Positions 43,998 through 56,699 are shown, counted from the first letter of the stretch. The stretch: DNA of 64,000 bases from Ustilaginoidea virens (GCF_000687475.1 NC_057316.1:372001-436000); one strand, 5' to 3'. The notes: a model not told the origin generated them from the sequence alone. Made by a program: numbers and translations.

Positions 43998-46559
43998 ATG
44001 GTGGGTTTGCGAGGGCCAGCCGTCGCGGCGCTGCTGGCGCTGCTGGCTCTGCCGGCCTTGCCCACCACAAACGCGTCCTTGTCGACCGCGGGCATCACGG
44101 GGCTCGCCAATCGTCTGTTCGATAATCAGGGGGACGCGTTCGAGCTTGTTCTGACGGAGAAGCATGCCGCCTGGTCGCGGTGGAACCCGCCTGTCAACGA
44201 CAACTACACCGTCAAGGCAGGCAAAGACGGAAAGATTCTGGTCGAGGGCACGACGCTGAATGCACTGGCTCGAGGGTGAGGCCATATGCCGACCGCTTCC
44301 GGGCAGATGGAGCGTCATATGCGGAGCTAACTGCGCCGTGCACACACAGACTGCGACATTATGCCAGCGAGGTTCTGCAGATTGACCGGTTCTTGTTTGT
44401 CGACACCTATAAAAAGAGTCCAACAAACTTGCCCGTGCCACCTGAACCTCTGGAGGGCGCCAGTGTCGTGCCGTGGAGGTATAACCTCAACACTGGTGGG
44501 TCGGCTCCTCCGATACCTTGGCTCTCTCTCTCTCTCTCTCTCTCACTCTGTCACTCCCTCTCCCCCCTCTTGACAACGGCAAAGCGCCTGACCTTAGTTA
44601 GTGACCTTTTCATACTCCTTTGCTTGGTACCAATGGCAAGACTGGGAGAAGCTTCTCGACTGGGCCGCTCTTCGCGGCGTCAACCTGCAGCTCGCTTGGG
44701 TGGGCTACGAAAAAATCTTCCTCGACAGCTTCCAGCACCTCGGCCTCACCCAGGACGAGATTCTGCCCTTTTTCAGCGGCCCCGTCTTCCAAGCCTGGAA
44801 TCGATTCGGCAACATCCAGGGTTCCTGGGGCCGCAAGGGAGACCTGCCCGTCAGCTTCATCGAGGACCAGTTTCAGCTGCAAAAGAAGATTGTCGCCCGC
44901 ATGGTCGAGCTGGGCATCACCCCGGTTCTCCCCGCCTTCCCCGGCTTCGTCCCCGGCGCCGTCAGAAGAGTCCGCCCCGGTGCCAAGCTGACGCCGTCCC
45001 CCAACTGGTTCTCTCCGGCACCGGACAAGTACTCCCGCGACCTGTTCCTCGACCCCCTGGACCCCACCTACGCAGAGCTGCAGAAGCTCTTCGTCTCCCG
45101 GCAGATGCAGGCCTTTGGCAACGTCACCAACTTCTACACCCTCGACCAGTTCAACGAGCTGTCCCCCGCATCCCGGGACACCGGCTACCTCTCCGGCATC
45201 TCCCGCCGCACCTACGCCGGCCTGACTGCCGCCAACCCTGCCGCCGTGTGGCTCCTCCAGGGCTGGCTCTTCTACTCCAGCCGCGACTTCTGGACCCAGC
45301 CGCGCATCGACGCTTACCTCGGCGGCGTCGGGGACAAGCAGGGAATGCTCGTCCTGGACCTCTACTCCGAAGTCCACCCCCAGTGGCAACGTACCAACAG
45401 CTACTCGGGCAAGCCGTGGATCTGGTGCCAGCTCCACGACTTTGGCGGCAACATGGCTCTCGAGGGACGCGTGCAAAACCTGACCCGCGCCCCCATTGAC
45501 GCCCTGCGTCGATCCAAGTCCCTCGTCGGCTTCGGTCTCACCCCTGAAGGCTACGAAGGCAACGAGATTGTGTACGACATGCTCCTGGACCAAGCTTGGT
45601 CGCCAAACCCCATCAACACGCGCCGCTACTTCCGACGCTGGACCAGCAAGCGCTACGCCCTGGGCTCCAGCCTTGCCCCCCCGGAACTGCACCGGGCGTG
45701 GGAAATCCTTCGCGCCAACGTCTACTCCAACTCCCGCGCCGACATCCCCCAAGTCCCCGTGGCGACCTACCAGCTCCGCCCAGCCCTCTCCGGCATCGCC
45801 AACAGGACGGGCCACTTCCCGCACCCGACCGCCCTGCATTACAACCCCACCGTCCTCCAAAAGGTGTGGCAGCTCATGCTCAAGGCTGCCCGCGCCCAGC
45901 CCGCCCTCTGGGACGTGCCGGCCTTCCGACTAGACCTGGTCGACGTCTCCCGCCAGATGCTCAGCAACGAGTTCGACTCGTGCTACAGGGACTTGATGGA
46001 AGCCTACCAGTGCAGCATCTCCAGCTCCACGACCGGCCAGCTGCGGCCCCGCGTCTCCGCTCCTCCCCCTCCTACCTGCCACGTCCAGGCCGCGGGGCGA
46101 AAGCTGCTCGACATCCTCTCCACGCTGGACCGCCTTCTCGGCAGCCACGAGCACTTTACTCTGCAACGCTGGCTAAGCGCGGCGGCGAGCCTGGGCTCGC
46201 GATTCGGCAACGAGGACCTCTTCACCTTCAACGCGCGCTCGCAGGTGACGGTGTGGCAGGTCGATGCCACGAGCCTCAACGACTATGCGGCCAAGGCGTG
46301 GGGTGGGCTTGTGGGATCGTACTACAAAGCCAGATGGGCCATATTTGTCGACGCGCTGGTTGAAGCGGGCGATGACGGCCGGCCCGTTGATCAGCGGGGC
46401 TTGAACGAGAAGCTGAGGGCGTTTGAGGCCCGGTGGCAGGCTGGCGGGGCAGTTGCCCAGGCGGCGGAAGGGGGGGGGTTGGGGATGGTGATGCAGGGGC
46501 TGCAGAAGGATTGGCCGCAGGTCTTTCCGCGCGCCAGCTTGGTGGAGGGATGTTTATGA
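43998..46559 (+). CDS. Secreted alpha-N-acetylglucosaminidase, GH89 (NAGLU type), 793 aa
   Basis: Predicted glycoside hydrolase releasing terminal alpha-linked N-acetylglucosamine, as animal lysosomal NAGLU does. Exons 43998-44275, 44350-44495 and 44602-46559 join to 793 residues. A signal peptide (GPAVAALLALLALPALPTTNA) starts the protein. The N-terminal domain (LANRLFDNQGDAFEL) and GTTLNALARGLRHYAS precede the catalytic TIM barrel: YNLNTVTFSYSFAWYQWQDWEKLLDWAALRGVNLQLAW is near-diagnostic. The candidate catalytic glutamates are in LDQFNELSP and in GFGLTPEGYEGNEIVYDML. GKPWIWCQLHDFGGNMALEG is also characteristic. The all-helical C-terminal domain follows (WYK-type SYYKARW near 720). Potential N-glycosylation sites are numerous. 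Intron 2 is CT-dinucleotide rich. The physiological substrate in a fungus is not known; host or microbial glycans are possible. Confidence 0.93.
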
Positions 46560-47563
46560 AGTAGATGGAGGGTGCCGTGCCGTGCCGTGCCGCGCCGTGC
46601 CGCTCGTACTGGATACCGTTGCCATTTCCATGTGTGATGGTGACGTTTTTTCTCGTCTCGTCTCTTCTCTTCTCCTCTTTTGCCTTGTCTTGTCGTCTCT
46701 TCTTTTCCCTTGCAAAGGAAAAGGGCAGCGTGGCCACGGTCACGGTCACGGTCACGGTCACGGTGTATGATATTCACGGCAGACAAGCTGCTCACAAGGC
46801 GCTGCGAAGCAATGTCCCAGACAGATGAGGGGAACGACTTGCTACACCTCGGGAGCCCCTTTGCCTTGCTCGAACAGCATGGCTCGGACTGTCAGCAGAC
46901 ACTCGCACACCAAGTAAGCAATACTCCGCTACCAGGGCCACTGTTCCACCCTCGTTTTTCGGCACCCCGCCGCCTGACCGAGACGCTCATGAGGGGTTCC
47001 CTCCCGACCCGCCACGTGCGTCGCCCGCGCTATCACGTCTCACGGATGCTGCGTCCGACGGGGGTGCTGGAGCGCTCATCAGCAACTTTATCGACGAGGC
47101 TTGGGTCTCGGACCTGGCGTTCGCATGGCCGGGAGCTGGGTAGCTGAAGGAGCTGACCGCCGCAGGGGGGCGGACGCACAGCCCAGGTGGTGATGACGGT
47201 CGACAAGCCACCCACGCCCCGAGACAGACGGAACGACGACTGGCTGCAGCATTGGCGGGAGCGCATCCTGCTGTCGTTTGTGCGACACGCGGCTGCAGTC
47301 CGAAAATCGTCGTGGGGGGGGGGCAAGGCAGGGCCGCGGCAAGCCCAGGAGTATATGTAAGTCGACAGACGCCTGCTGAAACAGCCCTGTCGATATGCGG
47401 ACTGCTTTTGCGGCGAGGCAGCGAAGAGGAAGAAAAAAACTGTGCCAGCTTCTTTATTTTTTTTCCTTCTCCTTCTTCTTCTTCTTCTTCTTCTTCTTCT
47501 TCTTCTTCTTGTTCGTCTTCTTGTTCATTTACCCGCTTGGTCTCTTCTGTGTGCTGGGACGAC
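46560..47563. other. Intergenic, GH89 3' end and K+ transporter promoter
   Basis: No gene recognised in 1 kb. Contains CGTGC/CGCGC repeats right after the GH89 stop, a GGTCAC hexamer array (46736-46764) and a CTT trinucleotide tract (about 47478-47526) in the presumed leader of the transporter. Confidence 0.6.
46736..46764. repeat. GGTCAC hexamer array
   Basis: Four to five perfect units in the spacer after the GH89 gene. Confidence 0.9.
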
Positions 47564-50250
47564 ATGGGCGGTGGGTTGGAAGCCGAGCTGCCCCCCCGGG
47601 CTGCCGAGGATGCGGCGGCGGCGTCGACGGAATCTTCGGGCCCCCTGACGACGATTGATGACGAGGAGAAGGCGAGGGATATAGCAAACAATGACTTGCG
47701 GGGGCCAAAGAAGCAGGTACTGCGCGCCCTTGTTTCCACCCGCCCGCGTCTTGCGTGTTTTTTCAGATGCATCCTGCAGGCTGTTTGCCTGTGGGATGGC
47801 GAACTGTCTCGGCGGTCTGTGTCGAGTCGTGCCAAACGGACGCGCTGGCTGACGGGGGCCGGGTTGATGCTAGACGTACTCGGGCCTCGTGCTCCTGTGG
47901 CTCAGCTTCCAGGCCACGGGCATCATCTACGGCGACATCGGCACGTCGCCGCTGTACGTGTTCTCGTCGACCTTTTCGGCGCAGCCGTCGTGGGCGGACC
48001 TGGTGGGCGCCCTGTCCATCATCATCTGGTCGCTGACGCTCATCGTCACGGTCAAGTACTGCTTCATCGTGCTGGCGGCCGACGACGACGGCCAGGGCGG
48101 CACGTTTGCCCTGTACAGCCTGCTCGCGCGCTACACCAACATCACGCGTCGGGGGCCCAGGGATCCCTCCTCCTCCTCCTCCGCCGCCGGGGCCGCCGCC
48201 GGGGCCGCCGCCCTCAAGCGCCACGACACCAACGACCTCAAGCTGGGGGGCCGCTCGCTGCGCGGCTTCCTCGAGCGCTCGCCCGCGTCGCAGCTGGCGC
48301 TGCAGTTCGTCGGCGTGCTGGGCGTGTCCATGGTCATGGCCGACGGCGTGCTGACGCCCGCGCAGTCGGTGCTGGGCGCCATCCAGGGCCTCCGGGTCGT
48401 GCGCCCGGACCTGGGCGCCCCGGCCATCGTCGGCGTCTCGTGCGCCATCCTGGTCGCGCTGTTCCTCGTCCAGCCCCTGGGCACCGCCGGCATCGGCACC
48501 GCCTTCGCGCCCGTCGTCGCCGTCTGGCTGCTCTTCAACCTGGCCGCGGGCGCGTACAACCTGGCCGCGCACGACTGGACCGTCCTCGGGGCCTTTGGCC
48601 CGCACCACGCCTTCCTGTACCTGGCGCGCAACGGCGCCGACGGCTGGCGCTCGCTGGGCGGGCTGCTGCTCGCCTTCACGGGCGTCGAGGCCCTGTTCGC
48701 CGACCTGGGGGCCTTTAGCAAGCGCGCCGTCCAGATCTCCTGGCTGGCGCTGGCCTACCCGTGCCTGCTGCTGGCCTACGCCGGCCAGGCCGCCGCCATC
48801 TCGGCCGACGCGACCCAGACGGCCTTCCAGAACCCCTTCTTCGCGACGCTGCCGCCGGGCAGCTTCTACTTGGGCATGGTGATTGCCGTGCTGGCGGCCG
48901 TCGTGGCGTCCCAGGCCATGATCACCTCGACCTTTCAGCTGCTGACGCAGATCATGAGGCTGTCGTACTTTCCGCACATCAAGGTCGTGCACACGAGCCG
49001 GCGCTTCCACGACCAGGTGTACATGCCCATGGCGAACTGGCTGCTGATGATTGGGACGATAATCATTACTGCGGTGTACAATAACGTGCGACTTCCCGCT
49101 TTTCGCTCTTTTCCCTCTTTGTCTTTGTCTTTTTCTTCTCCTTCTTCTTCTTCTTCTTCTTCTTCTTTTTTTTTTTTCAATTTTTTTTTGGTTATATCTT
49201 TGAATCGGCCGTGCTATTGTCCTGGCTGACATGTTTCTCCAGACAACGTCTCTTGGAAACGCCTATGGCGTTTGCGTTATAACCGTCACCTTCAGTAAGT
49301 CGGCCTTTTCCCCTTGACTTTGCTTTCTCTCATGGCCCTTTCAAAAACTCACCGTCACAAAAGTCACGACTTGCATGGTGGCCATTGTGGCCATCCTCGT
49401 CTGGAGGCTCCCCGCCTACGTCGTGCTCCCCGTCTGGCTCGTCTTTGCCGCCCTCGACGGAGCCTTCCTGTCGTCCGTGTTCGGCAAGGTCCCCGACGGC
49501 GCCTGGTTCACCCTCCTGCTGGCCTTTATCCTCGCCTCCATCTTCACGCTCTGGCGGTTCGGCAAGGAGACGCAGTGGGCGGCCGAGGCAAAGGACCCCC
49601 TCTCGCCGCAGTCGCTGCTGGACCTCGACGTCGGCCCCGGCCACCACCACCACCACCAGCAGGCCGCGCTCAAGCCTGCCTACGGCGGCATCCCGCTGTC
49701 CACGACGCCCGGGCTGGGCGTCTTCTTCGACAAGACGGGCGACCCGTCGAGCCTGCCGACGTGCTTCGCCGAGTTTGTCAAGAAGTTTGCCACGCGGCCC
49801 GCCGTCGTCATCTTCTTCCACATGAGGCCGCTGCCCCGGCCGTGGGTGGCGCCGGAGGAGCGGTACGTGGTGACGCGCATGGCCGGGCTGGCGGGGTGCT
49901 ACAGCATCGCCCTGCGGCACGGGTACACGGACCACGCGCTGCACCCGGACGTGGCGCGCGACCTGGTCGGCCAGGTGGAGCTGGCCGTGTCGCGGGGCCC
50001 GGCGACGGCGGCGTCGGACGCGGAGCTGCGCGTCCTGCGCGCGGCGGCCGGCACGCAGGTGGTGTATGTCCTGGGCAAGGAGGTCATCAAGATCCGCCCG
50101 CCGCGGAGCAAGGCGTCGATCGGGGGGTTCCTGCGCTACGCGCTGCTGTGGGTGTTTCTGTGGATCCGGGAAAACTCGCGCACCAAGCTGGCCGATCTGG
50201 ACATTGACGCCAACAAGCTCATCGAGGTGGGGTTTGTCAAGGAGATATGA
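47564..50250 (+). CDS. HAK-type high-affinity potassium transporter, 767 aa
   Basis: Predicted plasma-membrane K+ uptake transporter of the KUP/HAK/KT family, as Neurospora HAK1. Exons 47564-47716, 47874-49085, 49243-49294 and 49364-50250 join in frame. The first exon encodes an acidic cytosolic N-terminus (MGGGLEAELPPRAAEDAA). GIIYGDIGTSPLYVFSSTF is the hallmark of the first membrane helix, followed by VKYCFIVLAADDDGQGGTFALYSLL and ten or so further hydrophobic segments. GVSMVMADGVLTPAQSV and the ALFADLGAFS region are conserved. The tiny third exon (52 nt) encodes TTSLGNAYGVCVITVTF. The C-terminal cytosolic region contains a His/Gln-rich patch (HHHHHQQ) and ends in GFVKEI. Donors of introns 1 and 2 (GTACTG, GTGCGA) are weak. 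A long CTT tract precedes the ATG. Confidence 0.93.
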
Positions 50251-51498
50251 CGGGGAGCGTGGGGCTGGAAAACCCGACAGCTGACATTTGGGCGCCGTGG
50301 CGTCATGGTTTCCATTCGTTCTCTGCCGCGCTGAATCCGTTTGCGTGACCTTTTGACCTGTCGGCCTGCCTAGACGTCGGTGAATGCCAGCAGCAGCAGG
50401 AACCGCCGCCAACAAACTTTATCCTCGCACAGCAGGGATTTAGTGGGCCAGGTGGATGGCATGCTCCCTGGCATTGGCAAGCAAAGTGCCAAGCAGGATC
50501 AACGCACACCGGATCGACATTCGTAAGCCAGCGCCCCCAAAGTACGATGCCCCCCGTTCGTCGTAGCCAGCTCTCCCGTGGACACATGTGACAACCCCAG
50601 CGCAGGAAGCGAAGCTCCTTTTCCAACAATCACGACCAGCCCGCCCATTGAAAGGGCAGTGAATCCGTGAATCCGCCCTCTTGTCAGTCAGGTAGGGCAG
50701 CGACGAGCCCACCCTCCGGTCCGGCCGACAGATGCGCCGGGATCCCATAGGGCCACGCAGAGCCCTGCTGCGCGCCGGCCAGCCTTGGGACGCCCAGGTC
50801 GTCGGCGAACCTGGCGCCCCGTCCCGCGTCGATCGGCCCATTCGACGGTGCGCCTGGACTGGACGGCCGGATGTCGTCAGGGTCTGACGAATGCCGGGCT
50901 GCATCGTGGCAGTGTCGGCACGTCCATCCGGCCAGGACGAGGGGGTGCCCGGATCGGGGGGGGGGTGGCGTCTGCCTCTGGGCGGTCCAGACCCGGCGCT
51001 AAATAAGGACCTGTTGGCGAGCTACGGCGGGCTACGGCGGGCTATGACGAGCGGTCGGCGGTTCAGCGAGCGACGGTTGATGCGATCGCATTTGCGGACG
51101 CGGGGGTGCGCAGGGCCTGTTGGGGTTCGACTCGATGGGTAAGCGGGAATTGGGATGGGAATGGAAGCGGAAGCGGAGGTGGAGGTGAAATGGAAGTGGC
51201 AAGCGAGGTTGGGCCGTGGCCGGCCTGCGGCGGCAAGACGGGATGGATGACAAAGCAGGTCTCTGGGCGGTGGGCTTGGCTGGCTGCGGCTGGCCGGGGC
51301 CGGGCTGAGCTGCGCAGCTCCTGCGTGGCAGCTGGCCGTGGACCATGTGCGCAGCTGGCCGTGTACCAGTACATGGTCCACGTCCACGGACTGGCACACG
51401 AAGCACGCACCGGTGAGCGACGGCAGCCCGGAGGTGGGCCGGAAGCGACTGGATGATGCTGGATGGGCGTGGGCCGCCGGGCCTGGGCGCCGCGTGGT

Positions 51499-51554
51499 CC
51501 TCGGCGTACCTGCCTCGGCGTACCTGCCTCGGCGTACCTGCCTCGGCGTACCTG
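51499..51554. repeat. 14-bp tandem repeat CCTCGGCGTACCTG, four copies
   Basis: Four almost perfect units; the last is interrupted by one extra T-containing step (CCTGTCCTCG). Confidence 0.9.
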
Positions 51555-51689
51555 TCCTCGGGCGACGGGGGCTGCACACGCACGTGCGCCGGCGCAGAAG
51601 ACGGACGAAGAAAGCAAAGCAAAGCAAAGCAAAGCAAAGCAAGCAAAACATGGCAAAAGAAACCTGAAATAAAACAAGGCCAGTCCATC

Positions 51690-51900
51690 TAAATCAGAAT
51701 AGAGTCCAAAAATAATCAAAACATAATCAAGTAAAACATACAAAATCAAGTATAATTATGCAAGTAAAACAATTTAATTTAAATTTAAATTTAAATTTAA
51801 ATTAAATTATGATTATGACTATGACTATGACTATGACTATGACCATGACCATTACTATGACTATGATTATGATTACAATAAAATACAGCAGATAAAAGAA
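51690..51900. repeat. AT-rich island with TTTAAA and TGACTA repeats
   Basis: A block of almost pure A/T with AATTTAAATTTAAATTT symmetry (about 51771-51808) followed by TGACTA/TGATTA hexamers to about 51880. It stands out sharply in otherwise GC-rich DNA. Function unknown. Confidence 0.85.
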
Positions 51901-53892
51901 GAGACACAAAGAGCCCGCTTCAATCATCTGCTCCAATGATGAACCCAAGACTAAACCACGCCGCCCGGCCGCATCTCCCGCATCCCCCGCCCCAGCCTGC
52001 TCCCGTACACGCCCGCCTATCCGCGGCGTCGATGCCAAGGACGCGTCCTCTGCTCAATGCGTTGCGTCGCGCCGCGCGCGGCCGAGGTGTGCAGCGGGCA
52101 TGGCGACGCCAACGCAGGGCGACTTGAAACCCAGGCCCGAGGGAGGGAGCACGCACAGGGAGCACGGCAGGCAGGGAGCAGGGAACACGGCCGTCGTCAC
52201 GCCGTCGTCATGGAAGTGTGGCAGCGCGCTGGCGGCCGTCCGTCCAGGCAGCGCGGCCTGGTGGCGGTGGTGGTGGTGGTGGTGGTGGTGGTGGATCCCG
52301 CGTTCTACGTTATCAAAAGGCAGCGAGTCCAAGGAAGATGGAGATGGCATGAACCTGAATAAAGATACAAAGATAAAAAATACAAGTAAACACGGGGAAA
52401 AAAAAAGGGGGGAAAGAAAAAGATTTGAAAAAAAAAAAAAAAAAAAAAAAAAAAGAGAGAGAACAAAAGAGAGAGAAAAAAGAAAATATAAACACAGTCC
52501 AACTAAGCTAATCATAAACAAACCATTGACAGCGCCATCGTCAGCGCCATCGTCAGCACCATCGTCAGCACCATCGTCAGCCATGACGCCAATCGTAAAA
52601 TCTCCGCGCCCAGGCCCCCCCTGGCCCCCAGCCCGGCCAGCTAGGCCAGCACGCCGGCGCCAGCCCAGGCACCAGCGCAGCAATCAAACATTCCCGGCTC
52701 ACGGTTCACGGTTCACGCCTCACGCAGCTGCAATCTGGCACGTTAAACCTTGCATTCGGCGCAAGCTATGTACGCTACGCTAGGCTACCACACCTCGGCG
52801 TCGTCAGCTACCCCCATCTCCGTATGGCGTGCGGCAGGCTCTGCAGCCCTCAGCCCCCTTTCTAATTTCGGCGTCACGTTGCCCCCCCCTCGGCCGCCCC
52901 CCCAAGATTGAAAACTCCGATGCTCCAGGATAGCAGGAAGTAGTATAGTAATAGGACTGATGATTAGGAGCCGACCCAGTTTTGCGCCCCGTAAGCGGCG
53001 TTTCCCCTAGAATGGGCCAGAATCGGAATCGGAATCCAGACTCCATATCCAAGAGCCCAAAAAAAAAAAAAATTGAGACAGAGAGAGAGAGAAAGGAGGA
53101 AAATAAAATAAAAAGAAGCGAGAGAGAGACAGTGAGAGGAGTGTCGAGTCGAGGCTGTCGTGCCCCGGCTCCGTCTTCGAGTAGTTTGTCCATCACTACC
53201 GTCACCGCCGCAGCAGTGACCAGATAAGTAGTTGCTTCGTTCGTAAAGTACCGCGGCCGTATCGTATCCCATCCAAAAAATAAAAAATAAAATAAAACAA
53301 AAAAGGCAAAAAGGGACATCGCTACTGGATTTTGATAATGCTTCCCCGGAAAAAAACCACTGTGAAAAGGAATCAAAAATAAAGTGTGTGTTTTTTGGTT
53401 TCAAAAAAAAGAAAAAAAAAAAAATTCCGCGCCAAAGTCGGGCCCGCTGCCCGGCAAGCCATCTTCTACACGGCATGAAACCACGACCCCCTCTGTTTTT
53501 TTGTTCAACCGCTCTCCAGTATACAAGGGAAAAAAAAATAAGTAAAAGAAAAAAACTCCACGCTCATTTCTCAACAAGATTTTTTGTACGTCATAAGAGG
53601 TGACTGGATAAACAGTGAGTCCCGAATAAAAAATAAAATAGATACAAGACGAAGGGGGCGGGGTGGATGACCCGTTTTTATCACAAATTTTTATATATGA
53701 GAGAGAAGAAAAGGTAGAAAAAAAAAAGAAATCAAAAGCAATCTAAAACATAGGTGGTCGTGTCTGGGTGTCGTTAAGGTGCAAAAGACCCGAGTCGTAA
53801 CGCGCCGTCTCCAAAGACGGGTAAAACGTGGGTGCGGCTAGTGCAGCCAGCGAGCGCGTCGCTTCTGGCTGCAGCCGGCCATATCCAAGGGC

Positions 53893-54287
53893 CTAGTAGC
53901 AGCCTTGAAACGACGGGATAAAGGGGACCTGCTGAAACGCAACGGGATGCTGCATCATGGGAACCTGCTGAACGTATCTGACTACTTCCCACAGGAAGAA
54001 GGACTTGGGCTGGCACGGAACCTGGACGGGCACCGGAGCCTGCATGGGCACCGGTGCCTGTTGACAGGCCGCGGGCGGGAGTGGTGGGACATGATGGAGA
54101 GGCAGCGGCAGAGGCAGCGGCAGCGCTCCCGCCTGCGCGCCAAACGGCGGTGACATTGCGTGGCGCTGAAACATGCCATCCTCTCTGCGCTGCTCGTGCC
54201 CATAGGCTGCGGGGTCGCAAACGGGTGCAGGGGCGTCATGTCGTTGTTGTTGTTGATGTTGTCGTTGCTGCTGAAGCTGAAGCTGAA

Positions 54288-54331
<44 letters not shown>

Positions 54332-54343
54332 TCCTGGGCGAAA

Positions 54344-54377
<34 letters not shown>

Positions 54378-55586
54378 GGTCTTCGAGGTCGTCGAGGGTG
54401 GATCCGCTAGAGGTCAGCGACCCCTCGTCCGAGTTGGTGCTGGCCGGCGACAGCGGAGAGTCGTACTCGTAGTCGTCGACAATGGCCTCCTCGCCGCCAA
54501 CCGAGTCCGGCACGAGCTGCGCCGCCGAGGGAGCGGGGATGGTGAACTGCGGGCAGGCCATGATGAGGCGTCGCAGGTCGGCGAGCGTAATTCTCAGGTC
54601 CGGATTCGGGTCGAAGATTCGGCCCAGAATGTCGTTCAGCTCATCCGTCAGCGGCAGAATCGTCTTCAAGAAATCCCGACACTGGGCGTAGGCGCGGTAG
54701 GTCGAGTCTTGGAAGGAGGCTTGCTTCCACGGATTGCGACCGCACGTCAGGTTGACGAGAATGACGCCGAGGGACCAGACATCGTTGGGCGCGCACATGT
54801 AGTACGGTTTCCGCGTGGAGGCATCCAGGCATTCTGCCAAAGCGGTTAGCCCGTCACGTCCAAATCAGTTTCAAGGGGGGAAGCAAAAAACCTACCAGGA
54901 CTCATGTAAAAGGTTGAGCCGCACCCGTAGTCCTCCGAGCGTTCGTCGGCTATGGCCAAGCCGAAATCGGCCAGCTTGACAGTGTTCCCATTGTCCGTGA
55001 CCAGGATGTTCTCGGGCTTGAGATCTCGGTGGTAGATGCCCAGCTTGTGACAGTGCTCGACGGCATCCAGGATCTGGAGGAAGACGCTGCGGGCGAGCTC
55101 GTCCTTGCCCACGTACTGGCCGAGCTCGGTGATGTTGAGGAACAAGTCGCCCTCCGGGCAGTACTCCAGGATGACGTAGATGGAGTCGGCATCGTCGACA
55201 ATCTTGAGCATGGACACGACGTTGGGGTGCCCCGAAGCCAGGTAGTGAAGCCTGATCTCCCGCTGCTGGTAGGCGACCTGCCGGCGTTCCAGCGGCGTCC
55301 CGTCGGCGTTGAACTTGCTCAGGCACTTGACCGCGTAGCGAACGCCCGTCTTGACGTCGGCGGCAGAGTAGACGACGCCGTAGGCGCCTGTGCCGAGAAT
55401 GTCGGTCAGCTGGAGCTTGCCTTCCAAGAGTCTTCCGAGTCTCTGCTCAGGAGCAAGCGGGACATGTCTCGACGCGACGTGCCTCGTCGAGTAAGCTTCT
55501 GGCTGGCTGCTGTTGCCACACTTGACGTGGTCGTAGGCAGGGGATGCGGGAGGCGTTGGATATCCGAACAGCGCATGATGCTGCAT
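53893..55586 (-). CDS. Ran1/Pat1-like serine/threonine protein kinase, 543 aa
   Basis: Predicted cytosolic/nuclear kinase of the fission-yeast Ran1 (Pat1) and budding-yeast Sks1/Vhs1 group, which act in nutrient response and the switch to sexual development. Exons on the minus strand are 55586-54896 and 54833-53893. The kinase domain spans about residues 58-330: glycine loop LGTGAYGVVY, Lys87 (YAVKCLSK), Asp188 in HRDLKPEN, Asp207 in DFGLA, and YMSPE at 228-231 formed across the intron. CAPNDVWSLGVILVNLTCGRNPWK is typical of the Ran1 group. After the domain come acidic sequence (poly-Asp, about 11 residues), a poly-Gln tract of about 13 followed by more Gln-rich text, and a Pro/Gln-rich tail. 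The first ATG in frame, at 55586, is used; codons before it are non-ATG. The Asp and Gln tracts are coded by near-pure GTC/CTG repeats on the plus strand and are likely length-variable. Confidence 0.92.
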
Positions 55587-56699
55587 GTTATGGGAGTGCA
55601 AGAGCCCAAAAGAAGAAAGAAAGCAATGGGGAAAAAAAAAAGAAGAAGACTGGGAAGCCTTGCCACCGGTTGTGAGGAATCCCTGCCGAAGTTGGTGTGG
55701 TTAATCCAGCTTGGCCGTCGGTTTGAAATCTTGTTTGTTTTTGTTTCTGTTTTTTTTTTTTTTTTTTTGGATCTTTTTTTAGGAGGGGCAGAATAATCCA
55801 AGCAAGGCTATCCAGACGGAACTATCCAGGAGCGAAAAGAAGTGCCGTTCCTAGCCAAGGACAGGTGTATAAAAGTGTTGTTTTATTACTCCGTCTTTCG
55901 AATCGGGACAGAACTGCAACGCTGTATATATGGCAATATACGAGAATCGCGACCAAAGGAGGGGGGAGAGGAAAAGGGAAAGAAAGAATAGCCAGCCTCG
56001 ACAACCGAATCAACGGGTCGAGAAACACGATGCGATGTTGCGGCAAGGGCAGGGGGAGGGCGGATGCGTAAACCGAGATGTCCTCAATCTATAAAAGGTC
56101 AAGAGTCTAGCGGATCAAGTTGCAGCATGTCATGGACGGCGGAGAAAGGGAAAAAAAAAAAAAAAAGGGGGGGGGGGGTTGCCGGTGGTGAAATAACAAA
56201 ATCCCCCCGAGAGGCGAGGCGAGGCGAGGCGAGATGGCGGGCGGGCGGCGTGGAGAAAAAGCAGCTGGTCCGGTTGAAGACGAGTGGATGGGCAAGGGCG
56301 CTTGGGGCGTAGCATATACCGCGTACCGCGTACCTTGTACATGTACATGTACATGTACATGTACTCTGTCCTTCTGTCGGCATGGACAAGTGCTGGGGCC
56401 AGCCTGTGTAGCGTTGCAGGTGGCACTTTGCAGTTGCGATTCGGGGCGGGCACACCAGCAAGATAACGATCAGGGCTGGCGCCGCCATCCCCCAGCCAGA
56501 AGCCAAGTTCCCTGCGCGACTCCCTCTGGGCACACCAAGGACCAAGGGCCCCACACCGACCGCAGGCGAGCAGGTTGGGCAGAGGACCGAGTACGTCCCC
56601 GAGTACGTCCCCTTTCCCCCCCCCCTCCCCAACTCCATTGCGTGTTGTTCATTGCGTGGACGTGGGCGGTCCTTGATTACCATCCACACCAGGCCGCGC

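Larger units (their letters stand above)
50251..53892. other. Gene-free region between the K+ transporter and the Ran1-like kinase
   Basis: About 3.6 kb without a supportable gene. Contains a 14-bp array (51499-51554), an AAAGC array (51612-51645), a striking AT-rich island (51690-51900), a GGT tract (52261-52293), A runs (52423-52454), CGTCAGCRCCAT 12-mers (52528-52578), GA-rich DNA (53078-53130) and A-rich DNA to the kinase 3' end. Both genes converge into this region. Confidence 0.6.

Noticed and set aside
46987..47835. 282-codon minus-strand ORF with a poly-Glu tract
   Set aside because: The Glu tract is the complement of a CTT repeat in the transporter leader, and the rest lacks any fold.
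47763..49232. 489-codon frame antisense to the potassium transporter
   Set aside because: Lies exactly opposite the transporter exons and is a low-complexity Arg/Gly/Gln text; a shadow.
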